Shown here piece after piece: positions 15,692 through 23,500 of a stretch of DNA of 40,712 nt. A program made the translations under genes and the position numbers. The DNA is from Candidatus Eisenbergiella stercoravium (GTDB taxonomy: Bacteria; Bacillota; Clostridia; Lachnospirales; Lachnospiraceae), in assembly GCA_019113175.1 (NCBI GenBank), contig DXHY01000004.1, positions 1-40,712 on the forward strand, given 5' to 3'. Under the pieces are notes generated by a model that saw only the letters and a program-made list of their open reading frames with translations, was not told where the DNA came from and ran no database searches. The number at the start of each line of letters is the position of its first letter. Within the stretch, counting starts at the first letter, position 1.

Positions 15692-16363
15692 ATGGTACAG
15701 CTCAGAGACTGCTTCCCATTCTGGGAAGCGCTGACGGAAGAACAGAGGAACACGCTGGAAAAAAATGTGGTGAAAAGGAAATTTGAGAAGGGAAGGCTTC
15801 TGCATGCGGGGCAGGAGGACTGTGTGGGCCTCATCGCCGTGGCGGAAGGTCTGCTTCGGGTTTTTACGGTATCGGAGGATGGAAAGGAACTGACTCTGTA
15901 CCGGCTGCTGGAACGGGACGTCTGTCTGTTTTCCGCCTCCTGCATTTTTCAGGATATCCGTTTTGACGTAATGGTTTCAGCGGCGGAAGAAACGGAAGTA
16001 TACCACATTCCGGCGGAGATTTACCGGCGGCTGATGGAAACCTCACTTCCGGTCATGGAATACACCAGCCGCCTGATGGCCAGCCGCTTTTCGGATGTGA
16101 TGTGGCTGATGGATCAGGTGATGAACAAAAAGCTGGACAGCCGTCTTGCCGCGTTTCTCCTGGAGGAGGCCGACCGCACGGGCCAGAACAGGCTGGAGCT
16201 GACCCATGAACAGATCAGCGGCCATCTCGGCAGCGCCCGTGAGGTGGTCAGCCGCATGCTGAAGCATTTTCAGAAAGAGGGGCTGGTAGAACTGAACCGG
16301 GGCAGCATCACGCTGGCCGACAGGGAAGAGCTGGCCCGGCTGGCAGAGGGCAGCCTTATGTGA
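15692..16363 (+). CDS. Crp/Fnr-family transcriptional regulator
   Basis: A 223-residue regulator with an N-terminal cyclic-nucleotide-binding-type beta-roll (about residues 10-120), a long dimer helix, and a C-terminal winged helix-turn-helix (THEQISGHLGSAREVVSRMLKHFQKEGLVEL, about residues 168-198). It lacks the N-terminal four-Cys cluster of E. coli FNR but has Cys78 and Cys84 in CLFSASC, a pair that could sense thiol state; this is inference. ATG 15692 (GGGGA upstream) is preferred because the family starts close to FPFWEALTEEQ; 15662 is an in-frame alternative. It stands immediately before thioredoxin, rhodanese and CoA-disulfide reductase genes, and its last codons overlap a Crp/Fnr-like palindrome, so it is probably their activator. 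Confidence 0.92.
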   Translation: MVQLRDCFPFWEALTEEQRNTLEKNVVKRKFEKGRLLHAGQEDCVGLIAVAEGLLRVFTVSEDGKELTLYRLLERDVCLFSASCIFQDIRFDVMVSAAEETEVYHIPAEIYRRLMETSLPVMEYTSRLMASRFSDVMWLMDQVMNKKLDSRLAAFLLEEADRTGQNRLELTHEQISGHLGSAREVVSRMLKHFQKEGLVELNRGSITLADREELARLAEGSLM

Positions 16364-16400
16364 CAAAGTCACGGAAAAGGCTGCCGTTTCCTGTTATACT
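16359..16400 (+). promoter_or_regulatory. Crp/Fnr-like operator and extended -10 promoter of the trxA operon
   Basis: GTGAC-AAA-GTCAC (16360-16372) is a perfect palindrome close to the Crp/Fnr consensus TGTGA..TCACA and overlaps the regulator's stop codon. An extended -10, TGT-TATACT (hexamer 16395-16400), lies downstream with a poor -35 (CGGAAA). The predicted start is about 16407, which puts the palindrome centre near -41, the class II activator position. Confidence 0.65.
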
Positions 16401-16439
16401 TCCTCCATCAACAGAAAACAGACCGAAACTTGAAGACGC

Positions 16440-16500
16440 GGAAAACGGTGTTCCGTATTCCTGCTGCTGAAAATGCGGCCCATGGCCGCAGGAAAAGAGG
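16440..16500 (+). repeat. Two-hairpin module (H2-H3-RBS) before trxA
   Basis: H2 is GGAAAACGG-TGTT-CCGTATTCC (16440-16461, one A-A mismatch). H3 is TGCGGCC-CAT-GGCCGCA (16474-16490) and is followed at once by GGAAAAGAGG, the trxA ribosome site. H3 and its ribosome site closely match those of the lysR modules at 20116-20299. Confidence 0.6.
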
Positions 16501-16505
16501 TAGAT

Positions 16506-16814
16506 ATGGCAGTGTTAAAAATCGATGGCAATAATTTTGAAGAAAAAATTCTGAAGGCCCAGGGAACTGCGGTGGTGGACTTCTGGGCGGACTGGTGCGG
16601 CCCCTGCAGAATGTTTTCACCCATTATCGAACAGCTTGCAAAGGAGCATCCGGAGCTCACGGTGGGAAAGATCAACGTGGATGAGAACCTGGAGCTTGCG
16701 GAAAAATACCGGGTGATGGGAATTCCCACCCTGCTGGTTTTCCGGAACGGCCAGGTGGCCGCCACATCTGTGGGTGTGAAGCCGAAGAGAGCGCTGGAGG
16801 AAATGGTCGGATGA
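16506..16814 (+). CDS. trxA: Thioredoxin
   Basis: A 102-residue thioredoxin, the general cytoplasmic protein disulfide reductant. The active site WCGPC is at residues 30-34 (Cys31, Cys34), the cis-proline is in GIPTLLVFRNG, and the length is standard. Start ATG 16506 follows GGAAAAGAGG; the upstream in-frame ATG at 16473 lies within a hairpin. The stop codon overlaps the start of the rhodanese gene (ATGA), indicating translational coupling. No thioredoxin reductase gene is adjacent; the third gene of the operon is a different flavin disulfide reductase. Confidence 0.97.
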   Translation: MAVLKIDGNNFEEKILKAQGTAVVDFWADWCGPCRMFSPIIEQLAKEHPELTVGKINVDENLELAEKYRVMGIPTLLVFRNGQVAATSVGVKPKRALEEMVG

Positions 16815-17119
16815 GTATTTTTCAGATGTTTGGAAAGAAAACGGATATCAATGAAGGCGTGAAGCGCAGTCAGGAAACGCCGGGGGCCGTGCTTCTGGAT
16901 GTGAGAACCGCCGCAGAATATGCCGGCGGTCACATCCCGGGCAGCGTGAATCTGCCGCTGGATCGGCTGAATGAGATCAGTATCGAAAAGAAGGTTCCGC
17001 TGTTTGTATACTGCCAGAGCGGCATGAGGAGCCGGGCGGCCTGTGCACAGCTTAGGGAAATGGGCTACGAGGCGGAAAATATCGGTGGAATCGCGGAATA
17101 CCGCGGCAGACTGGAATAA
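16811..17119 (+). CDS. Single-domain rhodanese-like sulfurtransferase
   Basis: A 102-residue single rhodanese domain, which carries a persulfide on its active Cys and passes sulfur to acceptors. It shows LLDVRTAAEYAGGHIPGSVNLPL and the active loop CQSGMRS with Cys68. It overlaps trxA by four bases. Its domain is a close relative of the C-terminal domain of the next gene product, so this operon encodes two rhodanese domains. A role with thioredoxin in persulfide or polysulfide handling is likely. Confidence 0.95.
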   Translation: MSIFQMFGKKTDINEGVKRSQETPGAVLLDVRTAAEYAGGHIPGSVNLPLDRLNEISIEKKVPLFVYCQSGMRSRAACAQLREMGYEAENIGGIAEYRGRLE

Positions 17120-17130
17120 AGAGAAATATA

Positions 17131-17244
17131 CCGCCGAAGGCGGCAATAATGGAGGGCGGCACGATCCGCCGGATCGTGCCAAAGAATGGCTTACACCATT
17201 CTTTTATGATTTTCAGATGCCGCCGAAGGCGGCAATAATGGAGG
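17131..17244 (+). repeat. Hairpin modules before the CoA-disulfide reductase gene
   Basis: The 130-base gap contains, in order: H3 CCGCC-GAA-GGCGG with GGAGG (17131-17155); H1 GGCACGATCCG-C-CGGATCGTGCC (17158-17180); H2 AAAGAATGG-CTTACA-CCATTCTTT (17181-17204); and H3 GCCGCC-GAA-GGCGGC with GGAGG (17219-17244). The 25-base stretch from CCGCC to GGAGG is an exact direct repeat (17131-17155 and 17220-17244). Only the second copy is followed by a start codon. Confidence 0.85.
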
Positions 17245-17249
17245 TAGAA

Positions 17250-19025
17250 ATGAAGGTAATTATCATCGGCGGAGTGGCGGGAGGTGCCTCCGCGGCGGCC
17301 CGTCTGCGCCGTCTGGACGAAAACGCGGAAATCATCCTGCTGGAAAGGAGCGGCTACATTTCCTATGCAAACTGCGGCCTGCCCTACTATATCGGCGGCG
17401 TGATCAGAGAAAAGAGCGCGCTTTCGGTGCAGACGCCGGAAAGCTTCGGAGGGCGCTTCCGTGTTGATGTGCGGGTAAAAAACGAAGCGGTTTCCATCGA
17501 TCCGAAGGAGAAAACCGTACGGGTCCGGAATCTGGAAACAGGGGAAGAATATACGGAAAGCTATGATAAGCTGCTTCTTTCTCCCGGCGCAAAGGCGATC
17601 CGTCCGGGACTTCCCGGAATGGACGATAAGCGGATCATGACCCTGCGGACGGTGGAGGATACCCTTGCGATCCGGGATTATCTGGAAGAAAAGAAGCCGA
17701 AGCGCGCGGTTGTGGTTGGTGGAGGTTTCATCGGGCTGGAGACCGCGGAGAATCTGATGGGAGAAGGGCTCGAAGTATCCCTGATCCAGATGGAGGACCA
17801 GGTACTGCCTCCGCTGGACTACGACATGGCCTGTCAGGTGCATTCCTTCCTGAGAGGAAAGGGGCTGGATCTGCGCCTGAACCGGACTGTGACGGGCTTC
17901 ATCCCAAAAGAGGATGGTCTTGTGGTATGGATGAAGAGGACGGAAGGACAGCCGGGCAGCCAGTCCGGACAGATGAATCAGTCCGGTCAGCCGGGAACAT
18001 CAGAGCAGACAAAGGCGGAAGAAGAAAGCATCCGGGCCGATTTTGTCCTGATGGCGGCAGGTGTCCTTCCGGAGATGGGCCTTGCAAGGGAGGCAGGCCT
18101 TGCACTGGGGCAGAAGGGTGCCATTGTGGTCGATGAGCATATGCGGACTTCTGTCCCGGACATCTATGCGGTGGGAGATGCGGTGGAAATCCGGCATTTC
18201 ATCACCGGAAAGAAGACGCTGGTGGCGCTGGCAGGGCCTGCCAACCGGCAGGGACGCATCGCGGCGGACAACATCTGCGGACGGGACAGCGTTTATCAGG
18301 GAGCACAGGGCTCTTCCATCATCAGGCTGTTCGAGATGACCGCGGCCTCCACAGGAATCAATGAAAAGCAGGCAAAGGCGATGGGACTGGACTACGATAA
18401 GGTGATCACCTTTTCCGCAAACCATGCCACCTATTATCCCGGAGCGGAGAATCTGACGATCAAAACCCTGTTTGAGTGTTCTACGGGAAAGCTGCTCGGC
18501 GCGCAGATCGTAGGCTTTGACGGTGTGGATAAACGGATCGATGTTCTTGCCTGTGCCATGCGTGCGGGAATGACGGGAGAGGAGCTTGCGGATATGGATC
18601 TGGCTTATGCGCCGCCCTATTCTTCAGCAAAGGATCCGGTGAATATGGCAGGCTATGTGATCGGAAACGTGCGAAGCGGTCTGGTAGAGCAGTATTACTG
18701 GGATGAGGCGGACGGCCTTTCAGACAGGAAGGATGTGATCCTTCTGGACGTCCGCACAGAAGGGGAATATCAGAACGGACATATCCCGGGCACCGTCAAC
18801 ATTCCGCTGGATGAGCTGAGAAATCGTCTTTCGGAACTGGACCGGGGAAAAATCCTGTACGTCAACTGCCAGAGCGGTCTGAGAAGCTACCTGGCCTGCA
18901 GGATTCTTTCTCAGAACGGCTTCTCCTGCAAAAATCTGGCTGGAGGCTACCGCTTCTATGAATATGTAAAAACGGACCGTACTTATGATGCCGCTCCGGC
19001 AGGTCCCTGCGGCGCAAAGCTGTAA
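17250..19025 (+). CDS. CoA-disulfide reductase/rhodanese fusion (FAD/NAD(P)H-dependent)
   Basis: A 591-residue flavoprotein of the CoA-disulfide reductase-rhodanese family, which reduces CoA disulfides, persulfides or polysulfides with NAD(P)H. It contains an FAD-binding site (IIGGVAGGASAAARLRR), a single catalytic cysteine in SYANCGLPYYIGG (Cys42), an NAD-binding site (VVVGGGFIGLETAENL), the FAD motif AVGDAVE, and a C-terminal rhodanese domain with NCQSGLRS (Cys540). An unusual Gln/Ser/Gly-rich insert (about residues 230-255, QSGQMNQSGQPG) interrupts the NAD domain, probably as a surface loop. The in-frame extension from 17043 overlaps the rhodanese gene and a hairpin cluster; ATG 17250 has a good GGAGG site. 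Third gene of the redox operon. Confidence 0.95.
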   Translation: MKVIIIGGVAGGASAAARLRRLDENAEIILLERSGYISYANCGLPYYIGGVIREKSALSVQTPESFGGRFRVDVRVKNEAVSIDPKEKTVRVRNLETGEEYTESYDKLLLSPGAKAIRPGLPGMDDKRIMTLRTVEDTLAIRDYLEEKKPKRAVVVGGGFIGLETAENLMGEGLEVSLIQMEDQVLPPLDYDMACQVHSFLRGKGLDLRLNRTVTGFIPKEDGLVVWMKRTEGQPGSQSGQMNQSGQPGTSEQTKAEEESIRADFVLMAAGVLPEMGLAREAGLALGQKGAIVVDEHMRTSVPDIYAVGDAVEIRHFITGKKTLVALAGPANRQGRIAADNICGRDSVYQGAQGSSIIRLFEMTAASTGINEKQAKAMGLDYDKVITFSANHATYYPGAENLTIKTLFECSTGKLLGAQIVGFDGVDKRIDVLACAMRAGMTGEELADMDLAYAPPYSSAKDPVNMAGYVIGNVRSGLVEQYYWDEADGLSDRKDVILLDVRTEGEYQNGHIPGTVNIPLDELRNRLSELDRGKILYVNCQSGLRSYLACRILSQNGFSCKNLAGGYRFYEYVKTDRTYDAAPAGPCGAKL

Positions 19026-19126
19026 AAAATATGAAGCAGCCGGACGGCCGGCGGCAGGGCGCCCCTTAAGCCGGAATGCGATAGGAATGATATTTTGAAT
19101 TCCGGAACAAATCTTCGGCTGCCGTC

Positions 19127-20113
19127 CTACATTGCGGGAGCGGCCTGCCGGACAGCCTCCAGAAAGGCGTTTTCCGTGCGGGTCAGTCGGGCATCCTCCG
19201 GATAGATGAGCAGATCGATCATTCTTCCGGGCGGGCAGAGCGAACCATGAGCCTCCTGCCCGCCGTGGGCGCCATGGCTGCCGTGCGGACTCTGCCCGCC
19301 GTGGGCGTTTTGCCCCTGACATTTTTTCTGAACCAGATGATAGTCCTTCAGAATGGATTCCGGAAGAGGCGGGGCGAAGGAGAAGGCGCTGGTCAGATGA
19401 GAGAGAAGTCCGAAAAGCCCGCTGCCCTCATGCAGCCGGATGACGCTTGGAAAATGCTCCGGCTCCCCCGGCTCGTTCAGGTAGTCCGTAAGCGATGTAT
19501 CCTCACAGATCACCTCCACCGACTGTTCCAGCATGTCGGCGGTGAGCACGGAGGTAGCGGCGAGGGGATGGCGTTCCGACATGACGGCAAGGGGTTCGAA
19601 GCGGGAGATGATTTCTCCGGAAAGCTCTTTTCTTCTCAGAAGGGAGAGAAGCGGCCGTTCGCAGCGCTCCGGAAAGCGGATGATGGCCAGAGAGGCGCTG
19701 CGAAGGCAGACGTCCCGGATAGCGTCCATGGCGCAGCTCTCCCGGTAGTCTATGGACAGTGTCCGCCCCTTTGCATGCCTGGCCAGAAAGGAAGAAAAGG
19801 CTGTATGGATATAGCCTGTCTTCGGCACGCAGACCTGCAGAGAGAGGCTTCCCTGTTCCTCTCTGGCGCAGAAATGCTCCAGCGCCTGATACTGCCGCAC
19901 GGCCTTTTTGGCAAGCTGCAGAAATTCCCTTCCCCGGTCCGTAGGGATCACCCCGCGGGAACTGCGTGTGAAGATGGAAAAGCCGATTTCCTCCTCCAGC
20001 TCACGGATATCCCTGCTCAGATTCGGCTGACTGATGAAAAGCTGCTTTGCCGCTCCTGTGATGGAGCGGCTTTTTTCTACTTCTATGGCATAACGAAGCA
20101 CATTCAGGTTCAT
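19127..20113 (-). CDS. LysR-family transcriptional regulator with His/Gly-rich insert
   Basis: A 328-residue LysR-type regulator. The N-terminal winged helix-turn-helix is clear (RYAIEVEKSRSITGAAKQLFISQPNLSRDIRELEEEIG), followed by the linker helix and a periplasmic-binding-like effector domain. Near residues 266-290 is an unusual low-complexity stretch made of a 12-residue tandem duplication, NAHGGQSPHGSH then GAHGGQEAHGSL, containing five His. It looks like a flexible loop and could bind a transition metal, but may be only a repeat expansion. It is convergent with the redox operon and divergent from PFOR, so either could be its target. AAAGAGGAG precedes the ATG, preceded by two tandem hairpin modules. 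Confidence 0.92.
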   Translation of the reverse strand: MNLNVLRYAIEVEKSRSITGAAKQLFISQPNLSRDIRELEEEIGFSIFTRSSRGVIPTDRGREFLQLAKKAVRQYQALEHFCAREEQGSLSLQVCVPKTGYIHTAFSSFLARHAKGRTLSIDYRESCAMDAIRDVCLRSASLAIIRFPERCERPLLSLLRRKELSGEIISRFEPLAVMSERHPLAATSVLTADMLEQSVEVICEDTSLTDYLNEPGEPEHFPSVIRLHEGSGLFGLLSHLTSAFSFAPPLPESILKDYHLVQKKCQGQNAHGGQSPHGSHGAHGGQEAHGSLCPPGRMIDLLIYPEDARLTRTENAFLEAVRQAAPAM

Positions 20114-20115
20114 TT

Positions 20116-20299
20116 CTCCTCTTTCCTGCGGCCGAACGGCCGCTCATTATTGCTATGAAGAATTGCGTCAGCAATTCTTTCAGGGAAACAGCCCTGGCTG
20201 TTTCCCGCTCCTCTTTCCTGCGGCCGAACGGCCGCTTATTATTACTATGAAGAATTGCGTCAGCAATTCTTTCAGGGAAACAGCCCTGGCTGTTTCCCG
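20116..20299 (-). repeat. Two tandem 92-bp hairpin modules in the lysR leader
   Basis: Copy 1 spans 20116-20207 and copy 2 spans 20208-20299; they differ at about two positions. Read on the minus strand each has H1 GGGAAACAGCC-AG-GGCTGTTTCCC, then H2 AAGAATTGC-TGAC-GCAATTCTT, then an AT-rich spacer, then H3 GCGGCC-GTTC-GGCCGC, then AGGAAAGAGGAG. Only the promoter-distal copy is followed by the lysR ATG; the other carries an unused ribosome site. Confidence 0.95.
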
Positions 20300-20320
20300 C
20301 CCTTTTTTTCAGATGTATTT

Positions 20321-20369
20321 CATTTTGTACATTGTATACAAAATGTACCGGGTTTTGAACAATCGCGCA
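20321..20369 (-). promoter_or_regulatory. lysR promoter with overlapping palindrome
   Basis: On the minus strand TTGTTC (about 20362-20357) and TATACA (20338-20333) are 18 bases apart. A nearly symmetrical 25-base element, CATTTTGTA (20321-20329) with TACAAAATG (20337-20345), covers the -10 and contains TTGTATACAA, which fits the GT-N-AC pattern of many operators. This suggests repression of lysR. Confidence 0.5.
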
Positions 20370-20477
20370 GAACCCGCTTTCAGCATAGCTTTTCCAGCCT
20401 GAAATTGCAAGTGGTTATATCAAAAAATATATGAAATATATATAAAAAAGGTATGCCCATAAAAACGGTGCAGGATG

Positions 20478-20566
20478 TATAATATTGAGTATCAATAAGA
20501 TAAATTTTTAACAGCTCTTAAGGGAAACCTGAAGGGCTGAAAAAAATGAGTATCTATAAGGATAAG
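20478..20566 (+). promoter_or_regulatory. Candidate PFOR promoter and leader repeats
   Basis: TATAAT (20478-20483) is the best -10 upstream of PFOR, but no matching -35 is seen. Following it are two imperfect direct repeats, TGAGTATCAATAAG (20486-20499) and TGAGTATCTATAAG (20547-20560). Between them is a hairpin CAGCTCTT (20512-20519) with AAGGGCTG (20532-20539). The second repeat ends at the ribosome site. Together with the lysR-side elements this accounts for the gene-free stretch 20114-20580. Confidence 0.4.
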
Positions 20567-20580
20567 AAAGGAAGGTTTTT

Positions 20581-23500
20581 ATGGCTAGGAAAATGAAAAC
20601 CATGGATGGTAACCATGCAGCGGCTCATGCGTCCTACGCGTTTACCGATGTAGCGGCTATCTATCCCATCACCCCTTCATCCCCGATGGCAGAAGCTACC
20701 GATGAATGGGCGACAGCAGACAGAAAGAACATGTTCGGACAGACCGTAAAGATTACGGAGATGCAGTCTGAGGCCGGTGCGGCAGGTGCCGTTCACGGTT
20801 CCCTGGCAGCAGGCGCTCTGACCACGACTTATACCGCTTCTCAGGGTCTGCTTCTGATGATCCCCAATCTTTACAAGATCGCCGGTGAGCAGCTTCCCGG
20901 CGTGTTCAACGTTTCCGCAAGAGCGATTGCGTCCCACGCGCTGAGCATTTTCGGAGATCATTCCGACGTATATGCCTGCCGTCAGACCGGATGCGCCATG
21001 CTCTGCGAAAGCAGCGTGCAGGAGGTTATGGATCTGACCCCCGTAGCACATCTTTCCGCAATCAAGGGAAGCCTTCCCTTCATCAATTTCTTCGATGGAT
21101 TCCGTACCTCCCATGAGATCCAGAAGATCGAGACCTGGGATTATGAGGATCTGAAGGATATGGCGGATATGGATGCAATTGATGCATTCCGTAAGCATGC
21201 GCTGAATCCCAACCATCCCTGCCAGAGAGGTTCCGCTCAGAACCCGGATATCTTCTTCCAGGCGAGAGAGGCGAGCAACCCTTACTATGATGCTCTTCCC
21301 GGAATTGTTCAGATGTACATGGACAAGGTAAACGAGAAGATCGGAACGGATTACAAGCTGTTCAACTACTACGGAGCTCCTGATGCCGAGCATGTCATCG
21401 TTGCCATGGGTTCCGTAAACGACACCATCGAAGAGACCATCGATTATCTGGTTAAGACCGAGAACGCAAAGGTTGGTGTTGTGAAGGTTCGTCTGTACAG
21501 ACCTTTCTGTGCGCAGGCCCTGATCGATGCGATCCCTGAGACCGTGAAGAAGATCACCGTTCTTGACAGAACGAAGGAGCCCGGAGCACAGGGCGAGCCT
21601 CTGTATCTGGATGTGGTTGCAGCTCTGAAGGGCAGCAAGTTCGATGCGGTTCCGATTTTCACCGGACGTTACGGACTGGGATCCAAGGACACCACCCCTG
21701 CGCAGATCGTTGCCGTATACAACAACGATGAGAAGCAGAAATTCACCATCGGTATCGAAGATGATGTTACCAACCTGTCCCTGAAGCTTGGACCTGAACT
21801 GGTAACCACTCCCGAAGGAACCACGAACTGCAAGTTCTGGGGACTGGGCGCTGATGGTACGGTTGGAGCGAACAAGAACTCCATCAAGATCATCGGTGAC
21901 AATACCGATATGTATGCACAGGCATACTTTGATTATGACTCCAAGAAGTCCGGCGGTGTGACCATGTCCCACCTGCGTTTCGGACATAAGAAGATTAAAT
22001 CCACATACCTGATCCGTCAGGCGAACTTCGTTGCCTGCCACAATCCTGCCTATGTACGCAAGTACAACATGGTTCAGGAACTGGTTGACGGCGGAACGTT
22101 CCTGCTGAACTGCCCCTGGACGCATGAGGAGCTGGACAAGCATCTGCCGGGACAGATGAAGAAGTACATCGCGGATCACAATATCAACTTCTACACCATC
22201 GACGGCGTGAAGATCGGTATTGAGACCGGTATGGGACCGACCCGTATCAACACCATCCTTCAGTCCGCATTCTTCACTCTGACGGGAATCATCCCCGCTG
22301 AGAAGGCAAACGAGCTGATGAAGGCTGCCGCACAGGCTACCTACGGACGCAAGGGCCAGGATGTGGTTGAGAAGAACTGGGCTGCCATCGACGCAGGCGC
22401 AAAGGGAATCGTTAAGGTTGACGTTCCGGAAAGCTGGAAGAACTGCGAAGACGAGGGCCTGGATTATGCGGTTGTTACCGAGGGAAGAAAGGACGTTGTG
22501 GACTTCGTCAACAATATCCAGACCAAGGTAAGCGCTCAGGAAGGAAATACCCTGCCTGTATCCGCATTCAAGGATTATGTGGACGGCTCCACCCCTTCCG
22601 GAAGCTCCGCTTACGAGAAGAGAGGTATCGCTGTAAACGTTCCTTCCTGGGATTCCACGAAGTGTATCCAGTGTAACTTCTGCTCCTATGTATGTCCTCA
22701 TGCGGTTATCCGCCCTGTGGTTATGACCGAGGAAGAGGCTGCCAAGGCGCCGGAAGGAACCACTGCTCTGAATATGACCGGAATGCCCGGCAAGAAGTTC
22801 GCGGTTTCCGTTTCCGTTCTTGACTGTACCGGATGCGGCTCCTGTGCAAACGTATGTCCTGGCATGAAGGGTGAGAAGGCTCTTACCATGAAGCCTCTTG
22901 AAACTCAGCTTGATAAGGAAGCGCTGTTCAAATATGGCATTTCCCTTCCTGAGAAGCCCGATGTGCTTGAGAAGTTTAAAGAGACCACCGTTAAGGGATC
23001 TCAGTTCAGACAGCCTCTGCTTGAGTTCTCCGGAGCGTGCGCAGGCTGCGGTGAGACTCCTTATGCGAAGCTGATCACTCAGCTGTTCGGTGACAGAATG
23101 TACATCGCAAACGCGACCGGATGCTCCTCCATCTGGGGCAACTCCTCACCGAGCACCCCTTATACCGTAAACAAGGCCGGCAGAGGTCCTGCATGGGATA
23201 ACTCCCTGTTTGAGGACAACGCTGAGTTCGGTATGGGTATGCTGCTCGCTCAGAACGCTCTGAGAGGCGGACTGAAGGAGAAGGTGGAAAGCGTTCTTGC
23301 AAATACTTCTGATGAAGCTGTAAAGGCTGCCTGCCAGGAATACCTGGATACCTTTAACAGCGGTGTGACCAACGGTGCTGCTACCGACAAGCTGGTTGCT
23401 GTTTTGGAAGGCCAGAATGACGATGTATGCAAGGACATCGTGAAGAATAAAGATTTCCTTTCCAAGAAGTCTCAGTGGATCTTCGGCGGAGACGGATGGG

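Noticed and set aside
19026-19126. Terminator between the convergent CoA-disulfide reductase and lysR genes
   Set aside because: The CAGCCG/CGGCTG and GGAAT/ATTCC pairs are too weak or too far apart, and no T-run follows; no terminator can be supported here.
20116-20299. CRISPR-like array
   Set aside because: Only two copies, adjacent with no spacers, each internally palindromic in three places; this is a tandem module duplication, not a CRISPR.
20677-22701. Long open frame of 674 codons on the minus strand, antisense to PFOR
   Set aside because: It is a by-product of the strong codon bias of PFOR; the translation has no recognisable domain, and the sense frame is an unmistakable PFOR.
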